64,000 bases of DNA from an uncultured Alphaproteobacteria bacterium (lineage in GTDB: Bacteria > Pseudomonadota > Alphaproteobacteria > Rhodobacterales > Rhodobacteraceae): the NCBI GenBank assembly GCA_902540655.1, contig CACBNQ010000005.1:1-64000 (forward strand), read 5' to 3'. The notes under the pieces are model-generated. The model was not told the origin of the DNA, ran no database searches, and was given only the letters and a program-made list of their open reading frames with translations. The translations under genes and the position numbers were made by a program. This document shows positions 19,206 through 28,586 of the stretch, piece by piece. Within the stretch, counting starts at the first letter, position 1, and every line of letters begins with the position of its first letter.

Positions 19206-20108
19206 TTAAACACCTATTATAGTTTGTAATTTACTTATCTCGATATCAATTTTTTTATTCGTTATCTTATCTGACATCAGCTTTTTTGACTTGAGGAAAT
19301 TAATGTCAGCTTGTATTTCATCTATTATATTTGGAGAATTAAGAAACCCATTTTTTTGAATTGGTCTTTGAAGGTTCAAGTCCAAGTTTTTTAATTTCTC
19401 ATCCATGTTTAAGATATAAAAAATGTTTTCAATTGATGGTCTCAAATTATGCTCATGAAGAGATTTAACAATGGCCCTAACAAATTTTAAGTCTTCAGCA
19501 AAATCTAATGACCAATGGTGGTTTGATAGGTTTTTTGAGTTCTCTATGTTGCCTATTTTCCACTTTTTAGGATTCAGGAGTGCTGAGAGAAAAGGGTTTA
19601 TGCGTTGGGAAGGAGTAAGCGCGGATGTGTAACAACCCATAAGACATTCTTTGCTTATAATGTTTATATCATACCCTTCAGGATAAGTAGGGGGATCATA
19701 ATTTGATAGATAATGCAAATTTTTTTGTTTAAATAGCTTATATGCGCCACGATATAAATTTTCATCCATTAATGGACAATCTGCACCCCAATATATAATT
19801 GTGTGTGTATCATGATAAAGGAAATAATCGTATAATCTGTCCAGTACATATTCTCGATGGCCACGAAAGCAATTTATTTTTCTGTCATCACAAAAAGACT
19901 TTATAGGGTCATCACTGCTATCTGTAGTCGTTAGAACATGAATTTGCTCATCAGGTACTAAAAGCCCAGCAGAAGCGTGCACGATACTGAGAGAACATTC
20001 ATCGTCAGCCAAGGGCAAAATACATTTTCCTGGTAATCTACTCGAGTTCATGCGTGCTACAATCGCTACAGAAACGCCATCACCAAGATACATTGTATAC
20101 TTTTCCAA
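19206..20108 (-). CDS. cytidylyltransferase-like (SpsF family) protein
   Basis: ORF 300 aa; VSVAIVARMNSSRLPGKCILPLAD, FRGHREYVLDRLYDYF, YWGADCPLMD. Confidence 0.8.
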   Translation of the reverse strand: MEKYTMYLGDGVSVAIVARMNSSRLPGKCILPLADDECSLSIVHASAGLLVPDEQIHVLTTTDSSDDPIKSFCDDRKINCFRGHREYVLDRLYDYFLYHDTHTIIYWGADCPLMDENLYRGAYKLFKQKNLHYLSNYDPPTYPEGYDINIISKECLMGCYTSALTPSQRINPFLSALLNPKKWKIGNIENSKNLSNHHWSLDFAEDLKFVRAIVKSLHEHNLRPSIENIFYILNMDEKLKNLDLNLQRPIQKNGFLNSPNIIDEIQADINFLKSKKLMSDKITNKKIDIEISKLQTIIGV

Positions 20109-21048
20109 TTTGTGAGTTTATAAGTAAATCAATAAGTCTATTAGAACGATCTATTCTATCAATATCTAACTTATCCAAAATGTATTCATATGATCCTGAT
20201 TGTAAATCTTGATAAAGTTTTGCCATAGAAGAACTCAAGTCAGTACATTTTCTTTCAACTCTAAATAATTCACGATAGCCTTCATAAACATTGTCGGGCC
20301 TCACTTGAAAACTCTCCATTTCCAGTCCTGATCTGATAAAACGCACGCGATCATTTTTTCCAATTATATCAATTTCAAAAATAGAAAATTTATTATCATT
20401 AAATCCATTCAAACAAATTCTAAAATCACTGTTCCATAAGACAGCCGAAACTGTAGGATCACGCATTTCATAATCCACTAGTTGGCTGGTCTTTAAAACA
20501 TTAAATTCTTGATCGATGACAGGTATTAATAGATCAATTGCATGGATGCCATTATGCAGTATGCCTTTGCTATAATTTACTTGTATGGTGAAAGGCTTGT
20601 CAGATCGAAAATTTTTTATATTTATTAAAGGTGCATGATCCTGAGAAAAACGACGAGATAAATTAAGATAAATATTTTTATTTTTTAAATACTGGCAAAG
20701 TTCATTTTTAATAGAGCCAGTTGAACCAATTAAAGGTTTTTCGCAAACTATATTTTCTACATTGGTCTTAGATGCGAAATAGCGTAAATAATCCAAGTGC
20801 GTGGTATCTGGTGAAGCTATTAGGACTGTATCATATGACAGCTTTTCTGACTCCAGTTCTTGTAAATCATTAATCACTGGAACTCCAACTCTTTCACGAA
20901 TAAATTCTGCCCGATCATTATTAGGCTCAAGTACTCCAATAATATTATACTTGTATTTGCGTAACCAATAATAGTGTTTTGTCTGATTGATTTCCTTTGA
21001 AGAATTTCCAAACACAATATCGCCACCACCTACAATAAAAATGTTCAT
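20080..21048 (-). CDS. Gfo/Idh/MocA-family oxidoreductase
   Basis: ORF 322 aa; N-terminal MNIFIVGGGDIVFGNSSKE, VLIASPDTTHLDYLRYF, NIVCEKPLIGS. Confidence 0.8.
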   Translation of the reverse strand: MNIFIVGGGDIVFGNSSKEINQTKHYYWLRKYKYNIIGVLEPNNDRAEFIRERVGVPVINDLQELESEKLSYDTVLIASPDTTHLDYLRYFASKTNVENIVCEKPLIGSTGSIKNELCQYLKNKNIYLNLSRRFSQDHAPLINIKNFRSDKPFTIQVNYSKGILHNGIHAIDLLIPVIDQEFNVLKTSQLVDYEMRDPTVSAVLWNSDFRICLNGFNDNKFSIFEIDIIGKNDRVRFIRSGLEMESFQVRPDNVYEGYRELFRVERKCTDLSSSMAKLYQDLQSGSYEYILDKLDIDRIDRSNRLIDLLINSQIGKVYNVSW

Positions 21049-21929
21049 TTAAAATCCCAAAGCCTTGGATCAATTAGTGCCAAATCTGACGAAAACAAAT
21101 TTGAAAAACTAAGCTTATTATGAGTTTTAGAATATGTTTTCAAAATTTGTGTCGCTTCTTTGATCGATCGAGCGCCAATGACGAGCCTTACATGCCTACC
21201 CAAACTGTTAAGGAAGCTTAAATTGGCCATTAAGCCATCTAGATCATTTTCAGTTAAAAATTTTTCATATTTCTTTATCGCATCAAATTCAGAAAAGTAA
21301 GATAACATTCTTAATTGTTTCGATAGCAAAAGTCCTTGCAAGAAAATAGAACGTGCCTGAAATTCTATTTTATCTTTTATACAAATATCAATTACCTCTT
21401 CCGAGACTGCCCTTTGATCGATAATATTTAAAGGCATTTGCACTACTGAAAACCTAGCAACATCACGAAGACGGAAAAAATCTTTGGGGCTATATATAGA
21501 AATGCCCCAACGCTCCAAACTTTTATTTAAAACAAGTTTATCTAGCACCTGTGAAAGTACTATAAATCGTTTATTGTCTAGCTCGAACGCATCATGGATC
21601 AAAATAGTGTGGATTTCAGAAGTTTTAAGTGCTCTACGACAGGCGGATATCTGACTGACAATCTCATTTTCTATATTGCAGAGATTAAAACCATTAGCAA
21701 AAATTTTTGTTTGAATATGCCAATCTTGATGATTTATACTTTCCCCAATCAGCCTCTGCGATTGTCCGTATGCTAGGGCAGTATCAATATAGTTTATACC
21801 TAATTTTCTTATTCCGTTAAAAAGTACCTTTACTTCAAAAGGAGACAAAGGCGCAGAATCTTTAGCCTGTAGACCGTATTGGTTACCAATATGAGCTGTG
21901 CCCAAAATAAATTGACTGTGCTCTAACAT
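21045..21929 (-). CDS. aldo/keto reductase
   Basis: ORF 294 aa; FILGTAHIGNQYG, GINYIDTALAYGQSQRLIGE, RWGISIYSP, LVIGARSIKEATQIL. Confidence 0.88.
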   Translation of the reverse strand: MLEHSQFILGTAHIGNQYGLQAKDSAPLSPFEVKVLFNGIRKLGINYIDTALAYGQSQRLIGESINHQDWHIQTKIFANGFNLCNIENEIVSQISACRRALKTSEIHTILIHDAFELDNKRFIVLSQVLDKLVLNKSLERWGISIYSPKDFFRLRDVARFSVVQMPLNIIDQRAVSEEVIDICIKDKIEFQARSIFLQGLLLSKQLRMLSYFSEFDAIKKYEKFLTENDLDGLMANLSFLNSLGRHVRLVIGARSIKEATQILKTYSKTHNKLSFSNLFSSDLALIDPRLWDFK

Positions 21930-22792
21930 AAATAATCCAAAAACTTGAACAACTGCGAAGAGTCTTCACAAACCTTGATCTGAGAAAAATATTCGTGTAG
22001 TAAAGAATTTGGTTTCTTAAGAGTGATGACAGGTATCTCATTCATTATACCCTCGATAAGAACAGCTGAATTAAATCCCACCATAGCCTTTGGGCGCGAA
22101 ATCCGTAAACTATCTAAATCACCAACTTGATATAGATCTTTTGAAAAATTTTGATACACAGATTCGTACCGGTCTTTTGCATCATTTGGATGCAGACATA
22201 TGTAAACCTGTGGCTTAACTTGAATATTTCGTGATAACGAAGCAAAATTCAGTAACATCTTTAACAAGTTTTCAAACTCTTGTTCCGTAGCTTCATCATA
22301 TTCTCCTTTGTTGCGGGCATTTAATCCTAACTGCCATTCACTAATGAATGCCAAAAATTTACTTTTCTTACTAGTGAACTTGCCAAATTCCTTCATGGAA
22401 AACTCATAAACCTCTATTAGTTCGATGGGTATTCCTATCCCTCTAGCTCTTTCTGCACATTTTTTTGAACGCACAATTACTTTTTGTGGTAAGTAGTTTA
22501 ACTTTAATATTTTATCTAAACGCTTTTCAATATTCCAGAAATGATCAATCATAACTTCATAGGCTAAGTTGAATCTTTTAACTAAGTCTAGCAGTTTTTG
22601 TTCATGTGCATAACCAAACGCAATGGATATAAAGACTAGATCAAAATTATTCCTTTTGAGATCTTTAGCTTCGATATTTTCGTATTTAAAATCGGTCGAT
22701 TTGTTCAATACAATTATATTATTTTCTTTGCAGTAACTTAAGCCAGCTCTTTTGCCGCCTTCCTCGAAAGCGAAAACAAATGCCTTTTTCAT
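21923..22792 (-). CDS. GT-B-like hypothetical surface-carbohydrate protein
   Basis: ORF 289 aa; VYICLHPNDAKDRY and RPKAMVGFNSAVLIEGIMNEIPVITLK resemble the C-terminal half of capsule/NeuC/PseG-like GT-B folds. Specific activity not assignable. Confidence 0.5.
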   Translation of the reverse strand: MKKAFVFAFEEGGKRAGLSYCKENNIIVLNKSTDFKYENIEAKDLKRNNFDLVFISIAFGYAHEQKLLDLVKRFNLAYEVMIDHFWNIEKRLDKILKLNYLPQKVIVRSKKCAERARGIGIPIELIEVYEFSMKEFGKFTSKKSKFLAFISEWQLGLNARNKGEYDEATEQEFENLLKMLLNFASLSRNIQVKPQVYICLHPNDAKDRYESVYQNFSKDLYQVGDLDSLRISRPKAMVGFNSAVLIEGIMNEIPVITLKKPNSLLHEYFSQIKVCEDSSQLFKFLDYLC

Positions 22793-23772
22793 TACTTTCT
22801 CAGACTTTCACTCAGCAAACTACACATCTTCATATTAGTTTCTATTGCATCAAGCACTTGCTTATTTCCGACAATATCACTTTTGAAAATTCTTTTAACA
22901 AAGTGATCCAATAGATTGTAAAATATACCGTAGTTTTCATTGTTTACACTCGAAAATTCATACGTATCTGGCTGATAAGTATCGGACTGTAAAAATACTC
23001 TAACATCCATATCAGAGTCGATAACCTCTATTTTTCCTTTTGTTCCATAGATTTCAAATACAGCGTTTTGGGTGAGATTACTTACTCTGGGCGTACACCA
23101 TGAATTTTGTAATACTGCGCACACCTTATTTTTTAATTTAATAGCTGCAATTATATAATCATCGTCGCTACGACCACCATTTAATGACATTGTGTTGATA
23201 TGCTCTATCGTCGAACCAGTAAGATAGTACAACATGTCCAAGTCATGTGGTGCAAGCCAATATGCTAAATCAGTTTTCCCTAAAACTCTTTTGACTCTTT
23301 CCAAATTGGAGTCTCGTCGAGCAACTATATGTCTAAGCTCCCCAATAGCACCATTGTCAATTGCTCTTTTACATGCATCAAACTTTGGTGAAAACCTTAA
23401 GACAGTACAATATTGAAAGACTTTATTAAAGGTCTTGAGATTCTCGATGAAATGTTGTGCTTTTTCGAAATCGGCCATAAACGGTTTCTCAATTAGCAAA
23501 TGGAAATTGCCATTCAAAAGATATTTGAACTCATTCTCTCTCGACCACTCAGGAGATGCGATGATAACTGCATCGATGTGTTCATTGTCTAACAATACGC
23601 TTAAATCACCATTTGCTGAGTATTCCCCAATATAATGGTTTTCAGCAAAAACTTTTGTCTTTTCCGGAGTATTGCCAACTAAAAATTTTAATTCTGTATC
23701 TGTTCGTTGTGCAATAATGGTAGCATAAATATCTGCCATTATTCCAGTTCCAATTATTGCAAATTTAATCAT
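22792..23772 (-). CDS. Gfo/Idh/MocA-family oxidoreductase
   Basis: ORF 326 aa; FAIIGTGIMADIYATII, AVIIASPEWSRENEFKYLLNGNFHLLIEKPFM. Confidence 0.9.
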   Translation of the reverse strand: MIKFAIIGTGIMADIYATIIAQRTDTELKFLVGNTPEKTKVFAENHYIGEYSANGDLSVLLDNEHIDAVIIASPEWSRENEFKYLLNGNFHLLIEKPFMADFEKAQHFIENLKTFNKVFQYCTVLRFSPKFDACKRAIDNGAIGELRHIVARRDSNLERVKRVLGKTDLAYWLAPHDLDMLYYLTGSTIEHINTMSLNGGRSDDDYIIAAIKLKNKVCAVLQNSWCTPRVSNLTQNAVFEIYGTKGKIEVIDSDMDVRVFLQSDTYQPDTYEFSSVNNENYGIFYNLLDHFVKRIFKSDIVGNKQVLDAIETNMKMCSLLSESLRK

Positions 23773-24619
23773 TCAATATATTTTCTATTTTTTCAAGCAT
23801 CAGTACTGACTGTAGTGCAACTGCAAATTCATCTGTAATCTTGCCTGTCCAATTTCTAGTCTCTAAAATCGCATTCAACTCAGGCTCATAGTATGAACCA
23901 TCAAGCTTTACAGCTTCGGAGAATAATTGTTCATTTCGAGATTTTATAACTATTCGATAAAATTCTTCCAAGCTATCTTTTAGTCTTAACGTGAATTCTA
24001 TATCTCTATTAATAAGGCGCACTATTATATTTTTCTGATCTATTCTATCTACTGAGAAGTTAAGATTTGCATAATCGGGCGACGCTAATGACAAGAAAAT
24101 TTCACAGGCGTGAACTCCGTAAAAAAATGGGCTCAAAAAGCGTTTGTCACCATCAAGATCTCTGCAATACATTGGCCCAATAACTTCAACTTTTGATACC
24201 TTGTCTTTTTTTGTTATGATTTTTTGGACAAGTGAAAATTCCTTTGAATAAATTAAGGGTGTATGAGATCTGACATAAACACTTCGTGACTTTGCTAAAG
24301 CATGTATCCTTTTCGCTTCCTTACTATCTAACGTCAGAGGTTTATCGATGAAAATATACTTAGAACTGTCAAGAAATTTAGTGAAATAATTAAAGTGATC
24401 ATCTCCAAAACGGGAGATGATCATTACCAAATCGAACACTTCCTTTTCCTCCAACATTATATTGTCTATTGCGGTCGCTCCATACTCAACGCATTTTTGC
24501 TTCAGCAAATCTTCGTTTACATCGTAAAAAAACAAGTCAATGTTGTAGCGCAAGTTTTGAAGTGACTTACAAAAGAATTGAGTATGGGTGCTATCAAGAC
24601 CAACCATCGCAAGTTTCAT
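23765..24619 (-). CDS. Gfo/Idh/MocA-like oxidoreductase (divergent)
   Basis: ORF 284 aa; MKLAMVGLDSTHTQFFCKSL, KYIFIDKPLTLDSKEAKRIHALAKS. Confidence 0.75.
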   Translation of the reverse strand: MKLAMVGLDSTHTQFFCKSLQNLRYNIDLFFYDVNEDLLKQKCVEYGATAIDNIMLEEKEVFDLVMIISRFGDDHFNYFTKFLDSSKYIFIDKPLTLDSKEAKRIHALAKSRSVYVRSHTPLIYSKEFSLVQKIITKKDKVSKVEVIGPMYCRDLDGDKRFLSPFFYGVHACEIFLSLASPDYANLNFSVDRIDQKNIIVRLINRDIEFTLRLKDSLEEFYRIVIKSRNEQLFSEAVKLDGSYYEPELNAILETRNWTGKITDEFAVALQSVLMLEKIENILND

Positions 24620-25732
24620 TTACAAATTCCAAATGCTAGATTGAATATGTCTGATACCATTTTCGTCCGTGTTATAATATACAGACAATATTTTTCCTGG
24701 CATAAGTTCCAGAGAAAAGGGATAGCCGCAATCCCACGTATTTGAATCATCACGTATTATAACCTCTTCCCCCCATTTCCAATTTTCAGTTGACAATACA
24801 CGTGCTCTTACCCCGAAGGGAGTCTTCCTGTAACCATACGTAGCAAGCAAATCTCCAGATGATAGTTTAGTCAATGCACCGGGTTGTCCAAATATTCCAG
24901 TATCGATTGGCTTAGTCCAACTCAAACCACTATCAAAAGAATGTGCTAAGTAAAGCTGTCCAACTCCACCTACTGGCATAAATTCGGTGTTGGATGTATG
25001 AAATGAACTATCGCCTCTTATGAGACCTACAAAGTGGCCATTAGAAAGATTAACAATTGAGCATTCGTTGTAATTGATACCTTGAAGTTGTGAATGAGTT
25101 CCCTGCGGATCAGAAGCGATCTTTGAAGGTGACCCCCAAGTGACACCGCCATTAAAACTCCTTAACACCCAGGTTTCATCACTTCTCTGCGGAGCACCCG
25201 TATATACAGGCATCAAAAGCGTGTTATCATCACACTCAACGATTGGGTCACGACTACACGAGGGTCCAAGAGCAGGGACACTATCCATCCCTATTTCTTT
25301 CCAATTTTGACCTAGATCGACTGATGACATAACAATATTGCCGATGACATTAGTCACTAGTCCGTGTTCTGTTCTATGTGAAAATATTTTCTGACCCAAG
25401 TCATGGTAATTTTCTGAACTTGTAATGTTAAGCGCAACAAATCGTATAAGTAATTTACCACTTTTCAGAACAGTGATGGCGGGATCGTTTACCCCATATT
25501 GTGTATTGTAAATCGTTTTTCTCTCGCTCCATGTGGCTCCATCGTCACTAGAAAATAATATCTCTATTGATGAATTCGGATCATGATGTGTCGCAATGCC
25601 ATTTAATGCTGCATCATAACTAAATTTACTAGCCCTTCGAAAAACCAAAGCCAACCGCTGATCGGGAAGCCGTACAACGTGAGGAAACGAACAGTATTTT
25701 TCATTTTCTTTATACACCAAATTATGTTTCAT
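24620..25732 (-). CDS. sialidase/BNR-repeat family protein (no signal peptide)
   Basis: ORF 370 aa; four Asp-box-like motifs: SSDDGATW, SSVDLGQNW, RSFNGGVTW, HSFDSGLSW; FPHVVRLPDQRLALVFRR near the N-terminus. Confidence 0.85.
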   Translation of the reverse strand: MKHNLVYKENEKYCSFPHVVRLPDQRLALVFRRASKFSYDAALNGIATHHDPNSSIEILFSSDDGATWSERKTIYNTQYGVNDPAITVLKSGKLLIRFVALNITSSENYHDLGQKIFSHRTEHGLVTNVIGNIVMSSVDLGQNWKEIGMDSVPALGPSCSRDPIVECDDNTLLMPVYTGAPQRSDETWVLRSFNGGVTWGSPSKIASDPQGTHSQLQGINYNECSIVNLSNGHFVGLIRGDSSFHTSNTEFMPVGGVGQLYLAHSFDSGLSWTKPIDTGIFGQPGALTKLSSGDLLATYGYRKTPFGVRARVLSTENWKWGEEVIIRDDSNTWDCGYPFSLELMPGKILSVYYNTDENGIRHIQSSIWNL

Positions 25733-25736
25733 CTTA

Positions 25737-26933
25737 TTAGACCTTGATTTCTAAACATGTTTTTTTCAAAATTTGTACTTGTTTATTAAGGCTTGCTTCA
25801 TCCCAGTAATTTGTTTTGAATAGGAGTAACGTCATCTGCAAATTCTCTGCTACAGGACAAGAACCATTTGCATAATTTTTTTCCTTTATCTCAGCAGGTA
25901 TAAAGTTTTCTCTTCCCAACAAGGACATATTTTGAAACATGGGTTCTTGATAAGTCAATTTCCAAGCCGAGTAGATCCCATCACCACCATTTTTCCTGAA
26001 TACTGATCGAAAATGGTGAAATGTTATTTCTGGATCAGTTATCTTTACTGCCAAACTCCAATAGCTGTTAGTACAATGCGCGGGAGTGTGTTGGACCTCA
26101 AGGAAATTACATTCATCGATTACCTCTTTAAATGCCTTGGCCGCAATAATCCTTTTCTTGACTAATTGCTCCAAGTTTTCAAGTTGTGCTAACGCGACCG
26201 CAGCGCACAATTCAGACATCCGATAATTCCAACCCATTAAAACATGGCGCGAGTAATTTGGATCCTGTATATCTTCTTTTGTGATTTTTGACTTTTTAGC
26301 ACTCACACCCGCATAACCCAATGATTGTACTTTTCTGATTTTATCAGCAGTCGTATCACAGTTCGTAGTTACCATACCTCCTTCACCGCTAGTCATGTGT
26401 TTTGAGCTTTGGAAGCTAAAACTCGCGGCGTCTCCAATAGACCCTACAACTTTTCCCTTATAAGTACCTAAAAAACACTCAGCGTTATCTTCTAGTACTT
26501 TGACATTCTGCCGGTTTGCAATCGCCATAATTTTGTCCATGTCTGGAGATAAACCAAAAAGTGATACTGTTATAATTGCTTTAGTATTTTTCGTTAGCCT
26601 ATCCTCAATCGATTTTGGATTGATTACAAAAGTATCGGGGCAAACATCAGCAAAAATAGGTGTAGCATTACATTGCAAGACTGCAAATGCAGTCGCTGAC
26701 ATTGTTAAAGGTGGTACGATAACTTCATCGCCTAAAGACACCCCCCAAGCCTCAAGCACACTATGCATCGTTGCGGTGCCGTTAGTATGAGAAATTGAAT
26801 ACTTGACATTAAACTTTTTTGAAAATAATTCTTCTAATTGGCGAGTAAAAATTCCTCCTTTAGAGCTTCTAAAATTTGTTGCCAGTACCTCCTCGAGGTA
26901 TCGTAATTCATTTCCTATAATTCTACTACTCAT
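25737..26933 (-). CDS. DegT/DnrJ/EryC1/StrS-family PLP aminotransferase
   Basis: ORF 398 aa; SHTNGTATMHSVLEAWGVSLGDEVIVPPLTMSATAFAVLQC, VLEDNAECFLGTYKGK, SFSFQSSKHMTSGEGGMV (PLP lysine). Confidence 0.93.
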   Translation of the reverse strand: MSSRIIGNELRYLEEVLATNFRSSKGGIFTRQLEELFSKKFNVKYSISHTNGTATMHSVLEAWGVSLGDEVIVPPLTMSATAFAVLQCNATPIFADVCPDTFVINPKSIEDRLTKNTKAIITVSLFGLSPDMDKIMAIANRQNVKVLEDNAECFLGTYKGKVVGSIGDAASFSFQSSKHMTSGEGGMVTTNCDTTADKIRKVQSLGYAGVSAKKSKITKEDIQDPNYSRHVLMGWNYRMSELCAAVALAQLENLEQLVKKRIIAAKAFKEVIDECNFLEVQHTPAHCTNSYWSLAVKITDPEITFHHFRSVFRKNGGDGIYSAWKLTYQEPMFQNMSLLGRENFIPAEIKEKNYANGSCPVAENLQMTLLLFKTNYWDEASLNKQVQILKKTCLEIKV

Positions 26934-27693
26934 ATCGATTATCCCGCTTGTTCTTTAAATTACCATAATGAAGGTTATTAGTCCGCATAAAAAACGCTTC
27001 ATTTGTCTCTAAACACTCTCTTATATTTTGCCAAGAAAACACTTTTGGAATAGATCTAGCCAAAAAATCAGCCACCTCAATGTCACTTTCATGATCAACG
27101 GTTAAGCGAAATCGAGAGTAATCGTGGGGTGCGACTATTGATCCTAATTTAAAAATATTTGGGTTCTTAATAATATACTGAGTCACATGCTCTCTATCAT
27201 TAGCTGAATTCGCCTGTCGGCAAGTTTTTTCTAAAGCTGAGGCTCTAATTACCTCTACATCCAACCCTTCTGGGTATCCATTATCTGTTATATTTGATAC
27301 GTAATCTAAGCTGTCGTCTTCTAACATAGCATCTACACATGCATGGATCAATTCTGGGCACTTAAATGGATCATCAGCAGTTACCCTCACAATCAAGTCA
27401 GAGTCGCACTCATTCAATTTAATCTTTGAATAACAATCCCAGTAACGTTTCAAAACGTCTTTACTATCACCGCGATAAGTTAACAGATTTAAAGAATTTC
27501 GACAATGTTGATATAATACGTCATCTTCGCCTCTCGTAGTAGTTGCAACGCATATAACTGAACCATATTTAGTTTCAGTTACTTGTTTCACTACGCGATC
27601 GATTAAAAGCAAGCCATCTATTTCTCTAAGCACTTTACCAGGCAATCTGGTTGATCCCATTCGAGCTTGGATAATAATGTAAATTGATGGCAT
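26926..27693 (-). CDS. SpsF-like cytidylyltransferase family protein
   Basis: ORF 255 aa; IIIQARMGSTRLPGKVLREIDG, DVLKRYWDCY, LIVRVTADDPFKCPELI, YPEGLDVEVI. Confidence 0.9.
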   Translation of the reverse strand: MPSIYIIIQARMGSTRLPGKVLREIDGLLLIDRVVKQVTETKYGSVICVATTTRGEDDVLYQHCRNSLNLLTYRGDSKDVLKRYWDCYSKIKLNECDSDLIVRVTADDPFKCPELIHACVDAMLEDDSLDYVSNITDNGYPEGLDVEVIRASALEKTCRQANSANDREHVTQYIIKNPNIFKLGSIVAPHDYSRFRLTVDHESDIEVADFLARSIPKVFSWQNIRECLETNEAFFMRTNNLHYGNLKNKRDNRYE

Positions 27694-27696
27694 TAA

Positions 27697-28584
27697 TTAC
27701 AGCCCAAAAAATTTTACTTCGTCTGATAATGATGACCCATTGGTTGAAACTATTTTTTCTAGCGCATTTCCATGACAATTTGTTAGCTCACCAACTTTCA
27801 CTTCTACATTATTTGAATACATATCCACTCTCAGATAATCAAATCCATTACTGAGTATTTCCGCCACTTCAATCATTTCTGCTAAGTTGTCAGGTGCGCT
27901 TATTTGTGCCGGATTAAAAGGATAGCCTATCGAAAAATTATGTTTAGTCCAGTCCTTCTGGTACAGCGCTCTAACATGATTAGTATGTCTATCGATATCC
28001 ACCTGGATCATGACTACATTTCCATCTTTACAAAAAAATTTATAATCACTTGGAGAAATAGTACCAAAGACCAACGGCTCTACAATTATTCGTGGTTTAA
28101 GATTTCTGTAATAATACTCTAAGGAATGATCAAAGTAATTCTCGTTAAGCCATGCCGATAATATCGGCTTGTCGTCTACAGCTATTCGACGGCGAATTAA
28201 AATTTTGCCACATGAATGTGAAGGTTTTATCACTACTTGTTGACCGAAATCCTTGCCAGCTGCATTTTTCAATGAATTGTGATCAGCAATTTCAAGTAAT
28301 GTTGGAACTATGTACTGCTCCCCAACTCTAGCAGAAATATAGGTTTTAGCCAAAAGTTTGTCTGTCACAAAAATGCGTTTAGGATCACTATAATAAGCTC
28401 GACAAGTTTTAATCATGAATAGAATATCATTAAATCTACCACTCTTAATTTTGGGTATCCGGCGGTGCACAAAAAAGTGCAAAGCGCCGTGAATAGCTAA
28501 CAAATAATATTCTATACAACGCTCTAGAAACTTGACTGGGAAAGTTAAGGCATATATCAATGCGTGGATAATTGATCTTTTCAT
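27697..28584 (-). CDS. TupA-like ATP-grasp protein
   Basis: ORF track 27697..28683, start refined to MKRSIIHALI. FVTDKLLAKTYI, GQQVVIKPSHSCGKILI, DYKFFCKDGNVVMIQVDIDRHTNH, VEVKVGELTNCHGNALE. Confidence 0.8.
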   Translation of the reverse strand: MKRSIIHALIYALTFPVKFLERCIEYYLLAIHGALHFFVHRRIPKIKSGRFNDILFMIKTCRAYYSDPKRIFVTDKLLAKTYISARVGEQYIVPTLLEIADHNSLKNAAGKDFGQQVVIKPSHSCGKILIRRRIAVDDKPILSAWLNENYFDHSLEYYYRNLKPRIIVEPLVFGTISPSDYKFFCKDGNVVMIQVDIDRHTNHVRALYQKDWTKHNFSIGYPFNPAQISAPDNLAEMIEVAEILSNGFDYLRVDMYSNNVEVKVGELTNCHGNALEKIVSTNGSSLSDEVKFFGL

Positions 28585-28586
28585 TT

